Shown: positions 32,262 through 43,518 of the stretch, piece by piece
How positions within the stretch are numbered: the stretch's first letter is position 1
How the letters are laid out: each line of letters begins with the position of its first letter
Assembly: GCF_038396675.1 (NCBI RefSeq)
Contig: NC_088926.1
Span: 39,005,001-39,069,000 of the forward strand
Origin: Hydra vulgaris
Lineage: Eukaryota; Cnidaria; Hydrozoa; Anthoathecata; Hydridae
Direction: 5' to 3'
Length of the DNA: 64,000 nt
The notes under the pieces: generated by a model
The model's database searches: none
Seen by the model: the letters and a program-made list of their open reading frames with translations, nothing else
What the model was told of the DNA's origin: nothing
Made by a program: the position numbers and the translations under genes

Positions 32262-35075
32262 TTATTTTAAACTTTGATTAACTGAATTCATAGAGTGATT
32301 CACCAAGGTACAAGCCATCAACTGTTTACGAAAAGCATGTCTATAGCTTAAGATAATTGTATGAAAAGATGGTAGTCTGAACTCTAAAAGCATGTAAGAT
32401 ATATTATCATATTTGTTGTATCCGAAAAACATTTTAGCACATTTGTTGTAGCAATACTGAAGGCGTGCCATTGTTTTATCATTATAATTTTGCCACAAAG
32501 GAACACCATATAAACAAATGCAATATACTTTAAACAGTTTAACCTTCACTCTGGTAGAGCATAAATGAAAGCGTCTAATTAAGATATTTGTACGTGTGTA
32601 AAGGCCCTTCACCTCTTTGATTATATCAAGATCATCGGTAAGGTCATTTTTAATTATATGACCAAGGTCATATAATTAAATTTAAAAGATTCAACAAAAG
32701 CAATTTCACATCCTGACACACATAATTTTGGGAAGGAGTTTGATATAACTTTTGATTTTTGAGTTGGATTAAACACCATACTTACAGTTTTCTTGGTATT
32801 AAAGGACATGTTAATTAAGGAAGATTCCTTATTTGTAAAGCTAATTAGTTTTTGAAGAGAAAACCAAGAAGGCGCAATTAGAACCATATCATCAGCATAG
32901 GCCAACACATTCATGAATATACCACCTATATTACATCCAATACGAAGGTTTGATATTGATGAAATCAAATCTTGTATGTAAAAGTTAAATAGAAATGGTG
33001 ACAATATACTTCCTTGACGAACCCCATTCCCAATTCCAAAACTGTTAGATTTTGTCCTCTGCCATCGAACAGACATTTGTTGATTACTGTACCAAAATGC
33101 AAGCAAACTAACAAGTTTTTTGGGCAGACCAGTATCTAATAATTTTTTGAACAACAGCCAGTAATTGACACTGTCAAATGCTTTATTAAAGTCTTTGAAG
33201 CAAGCAAATACATGGCTTCCTCTAGATGTGTAATACTGCACAGTCTTTTTAAAATAGTTTGAGCATGATGTTGTTGAGTGATTTTGTTTAAAGCCAAAAT
33301 GGTAATCATCATTTTTATTAATGTTGTACAAATTGATTTTCTGCAATAAAAGACTCTCAAAATTTTTGACATAGCAGAGGACACAGCTATGGCTCTATAG
33401 TTGTTCACATCTGTTAAATCAGCCATTTTAGATTTTACTAATGGAATAATCGTGGCCTCACAAAACGTGGATGGTAAATAACCAAATTTAATGCATAAAT
33501 TAAAAAAAATACTAATAAAAAAAACTGCAATCTACTTCCACCATACATAAAAGATTCCATACAAAGGTTATCAGGTCCAGCTGCTTTTCCTAGTTTCTGA
33601 GTTTTTACTGCAGTGGATATGTCAACGCAACTCACAATAATATCAGAGTTTTTAGTGGAAAATTCCATTTCCTTTATGAAACTGAGGTAATATTTTTCAT
33701 TGTTAGTTGAATTATACAAATTTTGAAAGTGCACTTTCCACATATTAGCAATAAGACAATCACCTGTGGCACCTCCAACACTAGCAACAAAGTTCGCTGC
33801 ATTACTGTTACTGATCTTTCGCACATTATTCCAGAACTTTCTCGAGTCTGTGTTGTTCATATTTTTTGCACATAAATCGGCTTGAATTTGTTCATTATGA
33901 TGTCTACAATATCTAAGAGCTAATTTAAAAGTAGCACGAGAGCGCTTCATGTTTTCAAAAATGTCACCCTGTTTCTTCTTTCCTTGAAAAATCCATTGCT
34001 TGAAGGCATCTCTTGCAATGTCGTGTTTATCTTTAACATAGTCATTCCAACCTGGAGTAATATATTCATGGTTTTTATGTTTAAAATTACAATGAGGTAT
34101 GGTATCAGATACAGAAGATTGCATAGTATTTATGATGCTGTTATAGAATAAATCAATATCATGAGTTGTATTGTAGCCATTTGGAATATTTTTAGTAAGT
34201 AGATAGAGGGGTGCATGTACGGATTTTAATAAAGAATCTACTTTTTCTGCATAACGTGTTAAGGTAGCTTTGTCACAAGTTTGCCAGTTAGGAGATCTAG
34301 TTGACATATTAAAATAAGGTTTGTTGTTATATATTTTGGATGAGTTTGCTAATGAGCAAGAGATCAGAAACGCTAATGGTTTATGGTCTGATGCAATAGC
34401 ATTGTTTAAAACCGAAATAGATATAATTAGATTATCAATAATTGGATTGCATAGAATGTGGTTCAACCACGAAGAAATATCACCATTGTCACTGACATAT
34501 GTACAGATATTGTCAAGGCGATTTATATCAGATCTAAGTAATTTATTTTCTAAAGCAAGATTAGAAAATTCTTCATAGAATCTTGACCCATTATAACAAT
34601 TAAAATCACCAGCAATAACTATGTTCACAGCATCAGTTTCCAGTATAAGTGATTTTATTTTTGAGCATATATCCATATAATTATGAAGACAATGTTCGTC
34701 ATTATAATTCGTTGGCATGTACACACTTATTAGCAAAATTGGCCCTATATTGGCAGATACTTTTAAACAAGTGATTCTGGATTCAAAAGATTTAATGATT
34801 GTAATATTATTTGCCAAATTTTTTCGATAAAGGATAGCAGTCCCTCCAAAGGGTCTACCAATTAATATATCAGATGATATGTTCACTGCTGATATACCAG
34901 TACCATAAAAGTCAGGATGTACATTGTTTAATAATTCAAGCTCATTAGGTAATAACCGATGCTCTTGTAATAAAACAAAATCGTATGTAAGACACAATTC
35001 TTTAATTGCAAAAATACTGTTTTTAAAAGAACGACAGTTAAATGTACAAAAAGATATGCTGTTGCTATTCGCCAT
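32262..35075 (-). pseudogene. LINE ORF2: endonuclease plus reverse transcriptase
   Basis: Starts MANSNSISFCTFNCRSFKNS at 35075. The APE-type endonuclease motifs are FNCRS, VLLQEHRLLP, GRPFGGTAILYR, VYMPTNYN, IAGDFNCYNG, SWLNHILCN and ASDHKPL. The HIL motif normally carries Asp (SxxDHI); here it is Asn. The 545-residue first frame runs through KAAGPDNLCMESF (RT start) to about 33490. After frameshifts come VNNYRAIAVSSAMSKIL, DYHFGFKQNHSTTSCSN, FNKAFDSVNYWLLFKKLL, VRQGSILSPFLFNFYIQDL and LAYADDMVLIAP (catalytic YADD intact; 32654-33346). Past a fold-back frameshift at 32651-32678 the C-terminal part continues KGLYTRTNILIRRFHLCS to the stop at 32262. About three frameshifts disable it. Confidence 0.92.
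32651..32678. other. Fold-back insertion disrupting LINE ORF2
   Basis: Perfect 28-bp palindrome (13-bp arms, TAATTATATGACC / GGTCATATAATTA, 2-base loop). On the minus strand LGHIIKND continues the protein; the preceding arm is an extra inverted copy that shifts the frame after SFKF. Confidence 0.85.
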
Positions 35076-35078
35076 TTT
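35065..35078 (-). promoter_or_regulatory. ORF1 stop / ORF2 start overlap
   Basis: On the minus strand the sequence AAAAATGGCGAATAGC contains the ORF2 ATG and, in another frame, the ORF1 TAG eight bases later. This arrangement fits stop-restart translation of ORF2, as in other two-ORF LINEs. Confidence 0.6.
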
Positions 35079-35087
35079 TGGGTTTAA

Positions 35088-36035
35088 AATATCTTCGTAC
35101 CAGTAGACCCTTAGGCCAAGCTTCAGTAGACATTAAACAAACAACTTTATTTTTTAACTGGGAGGAATCTACAGATACAGATATATAATACGAGGAATAA
35201 CCACTAAATTTGGATTTTAATTTTTCACACTTTACAGAGTCATCATTATCAATTTTTAAAATATCATAAGTGCAATCGATTACCTCATTTTCTGTTGTAG
35301 AAGGATCTAATCTTGAGACAAATATATATCAATACTACGCTTGGGCAGTTTATCTAAAGAGATTGGTTTAAGTCTATTGTTGGAGTCTGATGTACCTAAA
35401 ATGTGTTTTTTTGTATGGACAACTTTTTTGGTTACAGGTAGATTATGTACGCACTTCTTAACAATATCTGACATCAGTGGTCGCCCTGTAAATTTAATAG
35501 ATTTATCACTAGTAGAAGAAGGGCTTTCAGTATTATCAATTACATCAAGGCTAATTGAACTGCTAGGATCATTTTGGAATTTAGTACTAGAAGGTTCTTT
35601 ATTGCTCATTGCACTCATTAAATGTCTCATTTCATTCTAAAATATTGTAAATTGTTTTACTTCAGATCGGAGATAGGTAACCTCCTGAAACAAAGCACTG
35701 ATATCAATGTGCTCCGTACCAACAAGAGGAAGACGAGATAAATTGATAGCATAAAAATTTGGTAATTTATTTATTGGGTCTAGAAGCAACTTTAGCATAC
35801 CCTCAACAGTTTTTTTGCATTTATCATTCCCACTTCTTTTTACCAGGCGCTTATCTGGAAGTAGTTTAACAATTATGGCTTTGGCATCAAACATTTCCTC
35901 TTCCTTGTAAAACTCACATATAATTTGAACATTGTCGTCAAAACTTAAGACATCTAATTTATTCTTCATAAAACATAGTAACTCATTTTGCACAGCAATC
36001 ATTGCATTGGTTTCAGTATCATCTGCATTTGCCAT
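35088..36035 (-). pseudogene. LINE ORF1 with coiled-coil-like and RRM-like parts
   Basis: Starts MANADDTETNAMIAVQNELL at 36035. The first part (to 35637) has VLSFDDNVQIICEFYKEEEM, IIVKLLPDKRLVKRSGNDKC and a short heptad-like end (DISALFQEVTYLRSEVKQF). A one-base frame change near 35632 leads to MSAMSNKEPSSTKFQNDPSS and a Ser/Pro-rich linker, then KSIKFTGRPLMSDIVKK and LPKRSIDIYLS. After another frame change come the RRM-like residues IDCTYDILKIDNDDSVKCEK, SYYISVSVDSSQLKN and STEAWPKGLLVRRYFKPKNG, then stop. LINE ORF1 proteins bind element RNA. The RRM-like call is from pattern only. Confidence 0.8.
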
Positions 36036-36166
36036 AGTTGTACAAACTTTGGTGGGAGGGTTACCACGCTAAATAACAGTGGATTACCTCCCTTCACTTC
36101 TGATTATTTTGTATATGTATATATCTTATTACACAGGGACTAAAAAGTTTCAGTATGTGTTTTTTT

Positions 36167-37023
<857 letters not shown>

Positions 37024-39592
37024 GGGGAGATGGGGGCGCATTGATCGCCGTAGCAGTGTTTTGAAAATTGCGCAGAACCTGAAAGAGATGTAAAAACTTA
37101 TTAAATACGAAACACATGTAGAACTATCTGGCTTTTGGAATATATAAATATTTTGATTTAAAAAAATGATAAACATGAATAATTTTAACTTTTAAACAAC
37201 CCTCTCAAAAGATCAATGTACCCCAAACTATGGGGTACTATGATCTCCGACTTGGGGCACATTGATCTTATATGCGTAATATTATCTAAACGTTTAACAC
37301 TTCTATAACTAAATCTTGTAAATAATTTAGTCAAAGGGTAATATTGTATAACATATAATACATCTAAATTTTTTATTTATTTTTTAAATATAGCAGTTAA
37401 ACCCACTAGTCTAATTTTTAATTAAAAAATGTATAAATCACAGCAGCTATAAGCTACCCGCTTTATATACGTTTAAAACTTTACAACGACTTGAAATTTA
37501 TAAGAACTGAAATATAAAGACTGAAATAAGAATACAACTTTTAAGTTTACAAAACTTGTTAAAAGTACAATATTTTGATTAAGAATATTTCATCATTTGT
37601 GAAAGTCAAGTTGTGAAGCAGCTTTTGGTTTACATTGTTTTTTATTCCTAAGCAAGTAATTCTTAGTTTCTTTCTTATCTTTTGTGGAGACTTTTTGTTG
37701 ATTTTTGGTTTGCTTCAAAATTTTCTTTTCTTTTGACAAACGAATTTCATTTCTGACAGGAGTATCAGTCTAGATCCTTGTTTTTAACTGCCTACTTTTA
37801 ACATTTTTTTTTCTGGCAGATGCTTTTGGGTAAGGTTTTAAAACCTCAGGTGAGATTACAGAAGCAACACTTGTTGACACTTTGTTTAAAATACTTGTTT
37901 CAATATCTACTACAGTTATTTCAGACTCTATGTGATTAACATGTGCTGGTATCATTTCAGATTCCATGTTGTTGACAGGAGTGATAGTAACTGTATCTGG
38001 AGCAGCTCTATCTGTAACTGATGATGGTAAATATTCGTCATCTTTGAAAATTTCAGAATTGAATGGCTCAATGTCAGCTACTCTAAATCCTGTCTGTATA
38101 TTAGATGGTGAGAAAGCTTTTGTATACGGTTCTCGAACTATTGAAACAATATCATAAATGGTCATTGGTCTTGGGTTTGAAACCATCCAATTATCACATG
38201 CAGAATTGTAAAACCTTTTCAATGGTCCAAAAACAGTTCTATCTAATGGCTGCAATTTATGGCTGCAATGGGGAGGAAAACTTATCATTGTAATTCCGTG
38301 TTGAATTGCAAGCTCCAAGCCTTTAACAGAAATATGACTTTCATGACTGTCGAGAAGTAACAAAACTGGAGATTCCTGAGAACAGTTTGAATATTTAACA
38401 AAATGTTTAATCCATTCTATGAAAATTTCTGAGTTCATCCAACCAGAAGGATTTGCAAATCCCACACATCCAGGAGGTCCTTCCTTAATCATGTAATCAT
38501 GAAACTTTACCCTAGGAAAAATAAATAATGGAGGAATGGAATTTCCAATAGCATTAGAGGCACAACATGCAGTTACCAATGTTCCTCGTTCTGCAGATGT
38601 GATTCTTCCAACTTGTTTGCTTCCTCTACCAGCTAAAACCTTTACCGGCTTTTGAACGGTTGTTAAACCAGTTTCATCAACATTATATATACAGTTAGGA
38701 TTATATTTATATCGATTTCTTACCGTTTTAAGATTTTGAAAAAACTCTCTTACAGTGTGTTTGTTAAAAGCTGTTGATCGAGTGAAGCTCGTTGCTTCAG
38801 GTGTTCGTAGAGACAATTCTGGTTGTCTTTTCATAAAACCTTGCAACCAATCAATGCCTGCAATTTTATTTTTGATCCATGATGATGGGCATATCTTATT
38901 GTTTTTTAAAGCAAATTCATATGCCAATAATCGCGTTGACCTAGTTGAAAGGCCATAGTTCATTTTTGATGCAATTAGTAAATAACTTGATAAACTTTTT
39001 TCATCTTCTGCTGTAAAAACTTGTCTATTGTTGTAGTTAGGCTTGAAAGCTTCATTTGGATTAAGCCTCTTTTTACGACAATATCTTTTTAAAGTCATTC
39101 TATCTATGTTAAACTGACGTGCTACAACATTCAGTTGTGTTCCTTCTAAAACTTTATTAACAGCTACTTTCATTGTTTCACTTGGTATAGCAACTTTATT
39201 TGTTTTTTTAATTCTATTTCTAACCATTTTAAGATCTGTAAAAAAATATATCAATAAAAACATATGTTTATAATAAATGCTAATATTTAACATAATAATA
39301 TTATGTTAAATATTTTTTAATTATTATGTTAAATATTATTCTTTTGATATTATAAAATAATAGTATTTTTATTACTAGCTTATAACATAAGTAGATTTAA
39401 AAAATGAAATGCTAAAAGCTATTGTTTGTTTATATATAGTTTTTTTTTAAATTATAAATACAATTCCATTCGTTTAACTGTATTGCTTATAAACAAAAAC
39501 ATGGGGCACTTCGTCTTCTATGGGGCACTTTGATCCTCCGATCAATGGGCCCCGCATAGTCAAAGATCAATGTACCCCAATAGGTATAGGTA
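37024..39592 (-). mobile_element. Pogo-type transposon with iterated GGGG-ATTGATC end motifs
   Basis: Both ends carry several copies of a GGGGTACATTGATC-like motif in either orientation: left at about 37036 (GGGGCGCATTGATC), 37211 (GATCAATGTACCCC), 37231 and 37253 (GGGGCACATTGATC); right at about 39500, 39521 (GGGGCACTTTGATC), 39539 (GATCAATGGGCCCC) and 39578 (GATCAATGTACCCC). The outermost copies form the TIRs. The interior encodes an uninterrupted pogo-like transposase on the minus strand. A TA target duplication is plausible but exact ends are uncertain by a few bases. Confidence 0.85.
37770..39227 (-). CDS. Pogo-family transposase, open from start to stop
   Basis: 485 residues from MVRNRIKKTNKVAIP at 39227; an in-frame ATG 66 bases upstream adds only an A+T-type hydrophobic leader, so I prefer the later start. 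Residues about 5-55 form a Psq-type HTH (SETMKVAVNKVLEGTQLNVV, ARQFNIDRMTLKRYCRKK). Residues about 70-150 are CENP-B-like (FTAEDEKSLSSYLL, WLQGFMKRQPELSLRTPEAT). The catalytic core has Asp184 (YNVDETGLTTVQKP), Asp293 (LLLLDSHESH) and Asp329 (SHKLQPLDRTVFGPLKRFYN), 35 residues between the last two, as in pogo/Tigger DDxD enzymes. A Ser/Thr-rich tail ends in a basic stretch (KASARKKNVKSRQLKTR). It would cut and rejoin transposon ends in the nucleus. No stop or frameshift is seen. Either a recent copy or a retained gene. Confidence 0.93.
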   Translation of the reverse strand: MVRNRIKKTNKVAIPSETMKVAVNKVLEGTQLNVVARQFNIDRMTLKRYCRKKRLNPNEAFKPNYNNRQVFTAEDEKSLSSYLLIASKMNYGLSTRSTRLLAYEFALKNNKICPSSWIKNKIAGIDWLQGFMKRQPELSLRTPEATSFTRSTAFNKHTVREFFQNLKTVRNRYKYNPNCIYNVDETGLTTVQKPVKVLAGRGSKQVGRITSAERGTLVTACCASNAIGNSIPPLFIFPRVKFHDYMIKEGPPGCVGFANPSGWMNSEIFIEWIKHFVKYSNCSQESPVLLLLDSHESHISVKGLELAIQHGITMISFPPHCSHKLQPLDRTVFGPLKRFYNSACDNWMVSNPRPMTIYDIVSIVREPYTKAFSPSNIQTGFRVADIEPFNSEIFKDDEYLPSSVTDRAAPDTVTITPVNNMESEMIPAHVNHIESEITVVDIETSILNKVSTSVASVISPEVLKPYPKASARKKNVKSRQLKTRI

Positions 39593-40644
39593 ACATATTG
39601 ATAGCAATATCTACTGTATAAATTGCAGCCAAATAAAAATTTTATATTATATTAAACACCTAACACTTACAAATTTAAAATAAAATTGTTGTTAATCCAT
39701 ACAGACATCTAAATAAAAATATATTTGAATTATAGTACGATTTAAAAAAATCACTTTTTATGACGAAAAACAATATTTTCTTTAATTTTTTGACGCTGAT
39801 AACCTTATGAAAAACTATTACGAATAATCAATTAGGAAGCATAGTGGTTAATTAAATTGCAACCTCACTTCTAGTAAGGCAAAAATGAACGAGTAAAAGC
39901 CAAAAGATCATACTGCCCCGGCGGCATATTTTGAAACCCTATATACAGGCTTAGAATAGCCATAAAAATGAGCAATCTGATTCGCTGATTTTAAAAGAGA
40001 GGCAAGTGCGATTTTGTTGAAAAATATAATGAAAATCAAAACAAACAGATTTTTTAAATAAATTTCAAAGTAATGATATACTAAGTTTATCAATACAAGT
40101 CATGTGTTACTATCAACACAGGAAATTCATTTTACTTTAGTACTCTTCAAAGTGTTTAAAATGTATCAAAATCTATTTGTACAAGAGAATTTTCACTCGT
40201 AAAAATTTCAATAAAGTTTATCTTGGTGATGAAGATTTTATCTATTGTTTAATTTTAAGAAACGAAAAAAAAAAATGGGTTGAAGTAAATTTGAAAAAAT
40301 TTACAAATGTGTTTCTCATAAAATATGCTCTTGGCCTTAAAGCATTCTCAAATACATAGTTTATATAAGTATGTTGTACGAGACTAATAGTGAAGCACTT
40401 TTGCATACAAAGTTTATATGCAGTTTTATGTGACTACTGGTGAAGAACTTTATTTATAAACTGATTTACATGTTTATTATAAAGAGTTGAAAATTAGAGT
40501 TTTTTAAAAAAGAAAATTTGTACTAATTGCAAAACTAGTTTACATGTTCCATGTCAATATATGAGCTCTGAGGAGATTTTGTTTTCATGCTTTGTTTCAA
40601 CCATAGTTTGGAGGAGGCTGATATATTTTTTTATTAAGTAACTT
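39593..40644. repeat. Gene-free stretch with two dispersed repeats
   Basis: 39908-40040, read on the minus strand, matches 63245-63372: shared CTCTCTTT-AAAATCAGC-AATCAGATTGC, then CTGTATAT-GGTTTCAAAATATG; its end reads GGGGCAGTATGATC, another pogo-like terminus. 40390-40640 is a diverged copy of about 61455-61760 (shared TTTATATGCAGTT, GACTACTGGT, ATAAAGAGTTGAA, TCCATGT, GGCTGATA). A 60-codon frame at 40177-40359 is not recognised. 39282-39314 is a small hairpin. Confidence 0.6.
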
Positions 40645-42800
40645 TAATAAAACATCGTGTTAAAAGTATTGATATAGGCCTGTAGTTTGTAATGTCAGAA
40701 TGATCATTACATTTGTATAATGGAATTACTTTTGACAATTTAAGTACATCCGGAAATATCCCAGAATTTAATGAGAGCTTAAGTATATGAATCAGGGGTC
40801 TATTATGTGTTTGTTTGCAATAACTATATCACTAGATATCTCATCAAATCCTGGAGCCTTTTTTTTTTTTAAGGAGGCAAAGGGTGCCTCTAATTCTTCA
40901 TATCCTAATTCATAATCAAGAATTGTAACGTTATTCGTGGTTTTAAGATAGGTTTTAAATGATAAAGATGTTGGTAAAATCTTATTTACAAGATTTGGAC
41001 CAATATTTGTAAAATATTTATTGAATTCTTCTGAAATTAGTTTTTGAAAAAATATATCGTTATTTTCAATAACAATTCGTTTAGGAAGAGAAGGTGAATT
41101 TAGTTTTTCTCTTCCCATTATGAGATTATTGATGGACCATGTTTTTTTGGTATCAATTTTGCATTTGTTAATTTGATTACTGTAATATTTTTTTTTGCAT
41201 TTTTAATGAGATCTTGATAAAAAAATTTATAATTTTTGTAATTTTTTTCATTATCATTGTTTCTATTTTTCAAAAATTTATTGTAAAGTTTTTTTTTTTT
41301 TTGAGCACTTTAATAACGATTTATCCATCCAAGGATTAGCAATTGCTTTTGAATTAGTTGTTATTATATAAGGTTTCATTAAAGTAATCCAAAAATTTAC
41401 TTAAAAAGGCATTGTAAGCTTCATTAGTATCTTTACATTTATATACGTTGTTCCATGCTTCTTGTTTTAGTTTACTTGTTAATTTATTAGTGTTACTCAA
41501 TTTTAAATTTCGTTTTTTTAAATGTATAATTTTTGAATGACAATCAGACATAGATTTAAAGTTTTTTATTTTTATGAATATTTTTATGATCGCTAATATC
41601 TGTCAAAAATATACCGGTTTCAAATGTCGTTTCTAAATAATTATTGATAAAAATATTGTCTATTGCTGTTGCAGAGGTTTTTGTTACTCGCGTTGGTTTA
41701 TTAATAGTTGACAAGACATTAAGTTTAAAAAGCATATCAAAAAAAGATTTTATTTTTGGAAATTTTGTGTTAGAAAGAGCATCAAGATTTGTGTTAACCA
41801 GTTATATATAATGTCTTATTTTCTTTATTTATTTTCATAATCGTATTTTTGATAAAAGTTTCGAAATTTTTTTTTTTCCACTCGGTGGACGATAAACACA
41901 TCCAACTAAAATGTTTCGGTATTTTTTATTAATAATTTCAATGAAAAGACTTTCATAATTATCATTTGAAAAGCATAGTATATTTTTTATCTTGAAAGCA
42001 TAGTTTTCTAAGACATAAATTCCTAATCCTCCTCCTTTTTTCCCATTTCCTCTTGGTTGACTTATTAGTTTATAAAATGGTAATATATAATTAGAATTTA
42101 ATTCAAGAGAACTTTCTGTATCATGCCAAGTCTCTGAAATAGATATGATGTCGAACGTGTAGTTTAAAATATTTAAAAATTCTTTAAGTTTATCAAAATT
42201 TTGCTGCATGCTTCTAATGTTTATGTGTAATACAGAAAATGAGCCATCATCTGCAATTACTTTAAATTCAAAAGGATCAATATACGGTGTGTTAATTAAG
42301 TTCATTTGAGTTTCTTGAAAAATAGAGCCCGATCAATTAAAATATCTTTTTCAATACCAAGATTATCTTTAAATAGTTGCTTTACCTTTTTTTTTTGTGA
42401 TTTCCATATTCTTTTCTTCGTTATTTTCAACGACCCCGTCAATTCTTAAATTGTTTCTTCTGTTACGGTCTTCAATATCAACGCTTTTTAATTTTAATTC
42501 AATATTGTCAGAAGATATTTTACCCTGCATTTTTCATACATTTGATAAATCGTCGTGAACTTTATTAATTTTTTCCTCAACTGCTCTAGCTTTATCGTTG
42601 AATACACCGCCAACAAAATTTAATCCAGATTTCATTTTGTCGAGTTCTCGCCGAACTTCTTTAAAACTAGATTGAAAGTTATCAAACCTCTCATTTATGT
42701 TCGATAATGCTTCATGAAAAAAAGACAAAATTGTTTCTTTTTGAATATTTAGTAGCTCTCTCAACATAGCAATCGAAACTAACTCTTCTGATTTAGACAT
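40645..42800 (-). pseudogene. 5' part of a CR1-like LINE (ORF1 start, endonuclease, linker)
   Basis: Minus-strand element retaining its 5' part and lacking its 3' part. ORF1 begins MSKSEELVSIAMLRELLNIQ at 42800 with a coiled-coil-like stretch (FDNFQSSFKEVRRELDKMKS, AVEEKINKVHDDL); DRNRRNNLRIDGVVENN near 42450 is a typical ORF1 motif. The endonuclease starts about 42305: FSVLHINIRSMQQNFDKLKE, DIISISETWHD, KKGGGLGIYVLENYAF, VGCVYRPPSG (41835-42305). The linker follows: LTSKLKQEAWNNVYKCKDTN (41354-41551), ISEEFNKYFTNIGPNLVNKI and KAPGFDEISSDI (40792-41118). RT stops at NYRPISILL near 40660, where a dispersed repeat begins. Loss of the 3' side is unusual for LINEs, which are normally 5'-truncated. 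Confidence 0.87.
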
Positions 42801-42893
42801 ATCAATTTTTATTTAACGAATTAAAAAAATTCCAAAATATATTTAACTGTAAGAAAACGCGTCTGTTCACCACGACGTTCGCCACGCAAAAAA

Positions 42894-43339
42894 TAATTCC
42901 TGTAAACATTTAAAAAAAAAAGTTTTTAAAATTCCCATAAGAGAAGAAAAAAAAATATATACAATATAATATATATATAATATATACAATATATATAATA
43001 TATTATATATATAATATATACAATATATTAAAGTGACCATACGTACGCATTTGGCGCGTACAGTAAGTGTTTGACGGTAGTTTTGCGCGTTTGGGGTTTG
43101 TACGCGTTTGTGCACGCGTTTGGGCACGCTTTTATATATTAAAAAAAAGTAAATAAAATTTATTTCCAAAAATATTATTTGAAAGAATTAATAAATGAAT
43201 TTTCTAAAATATAGTTGCAAAACAAAATGAATAAAATTCCAATAAACTTAACGATAAAACACGAAACTAAGTTAATTAATTCCCGTAAACATTTAAAAAA
43301 AAAAGTTTTTAAAATTCCCATAAGAGAAGAAAAAAAAAT
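42894..43339. repeat. 62-bp direct repeats flanking a 320-bp insert
   Basis: 42894-42955 and 43278-43339 are nearly identical (AATTCC-GTAAACATTTAAAA then GTTTTTAAAATTCCCATAAG). Between them are TA-rich DNA (about 42955-43030) and a segment with iterated CGCGTTTG words (43040-43135). This could be a small duplication with insertion or a solo-element structure. Confidence 0.8.
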
Positions 43340-43518
43340 TATTTCAAAAGATTTTTCAACGCAACATTTTACGCAAATTTTGTTTGCTTTATAATGTTTT
43401 TTTTTCCCCCTAATTATTGTAAATAACGCTTTGCGATTTATTTTAATAAGAAGTTCATAAAAATAAGTGTTCATAAATAAGTAAGTTTTTATAACTATTT
43501 CTGCATCAAATTCAAAAA

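Larger units (their letters stand above)
32153..36110 (-). mobile_element. Nearly complete LINE with ORF1 and ORF2
   Basis: Minus-strand non-LTR retrotransposon. The 5' part (about 36040-36110) holds an imperfect GGGAGGTAATCCACTG/CGTGGTAACCCTCCC hairpin. ORF1 (36035-35088) and ORF2 (35075-32262) follow, then a 3' untranslated part ending in (TTTA)n at about 32160-32185. ORF1 stop and ORF2 start overlap. It differs in RT and endonuclease motifs from the other LINEs here. Only a few frameshifts interrupt it, so it is comparatively young. The 5' end abuts a (TA)n tract within about 60 bp and the 3' tail abuts the MITE. Confidence 0.9.

Noticed and set aside
40177..40359. 60-residue Lys-rich frame
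   Set aside because: No relative or motif, and it lies in repeat-derived DNA.
42894..43339. LTR retrotransposon
   Set aside because: Direct repeats are only 62 bp, lack TG...CA ends, and no gag, protease, integrase or primer-binding site lies between them.
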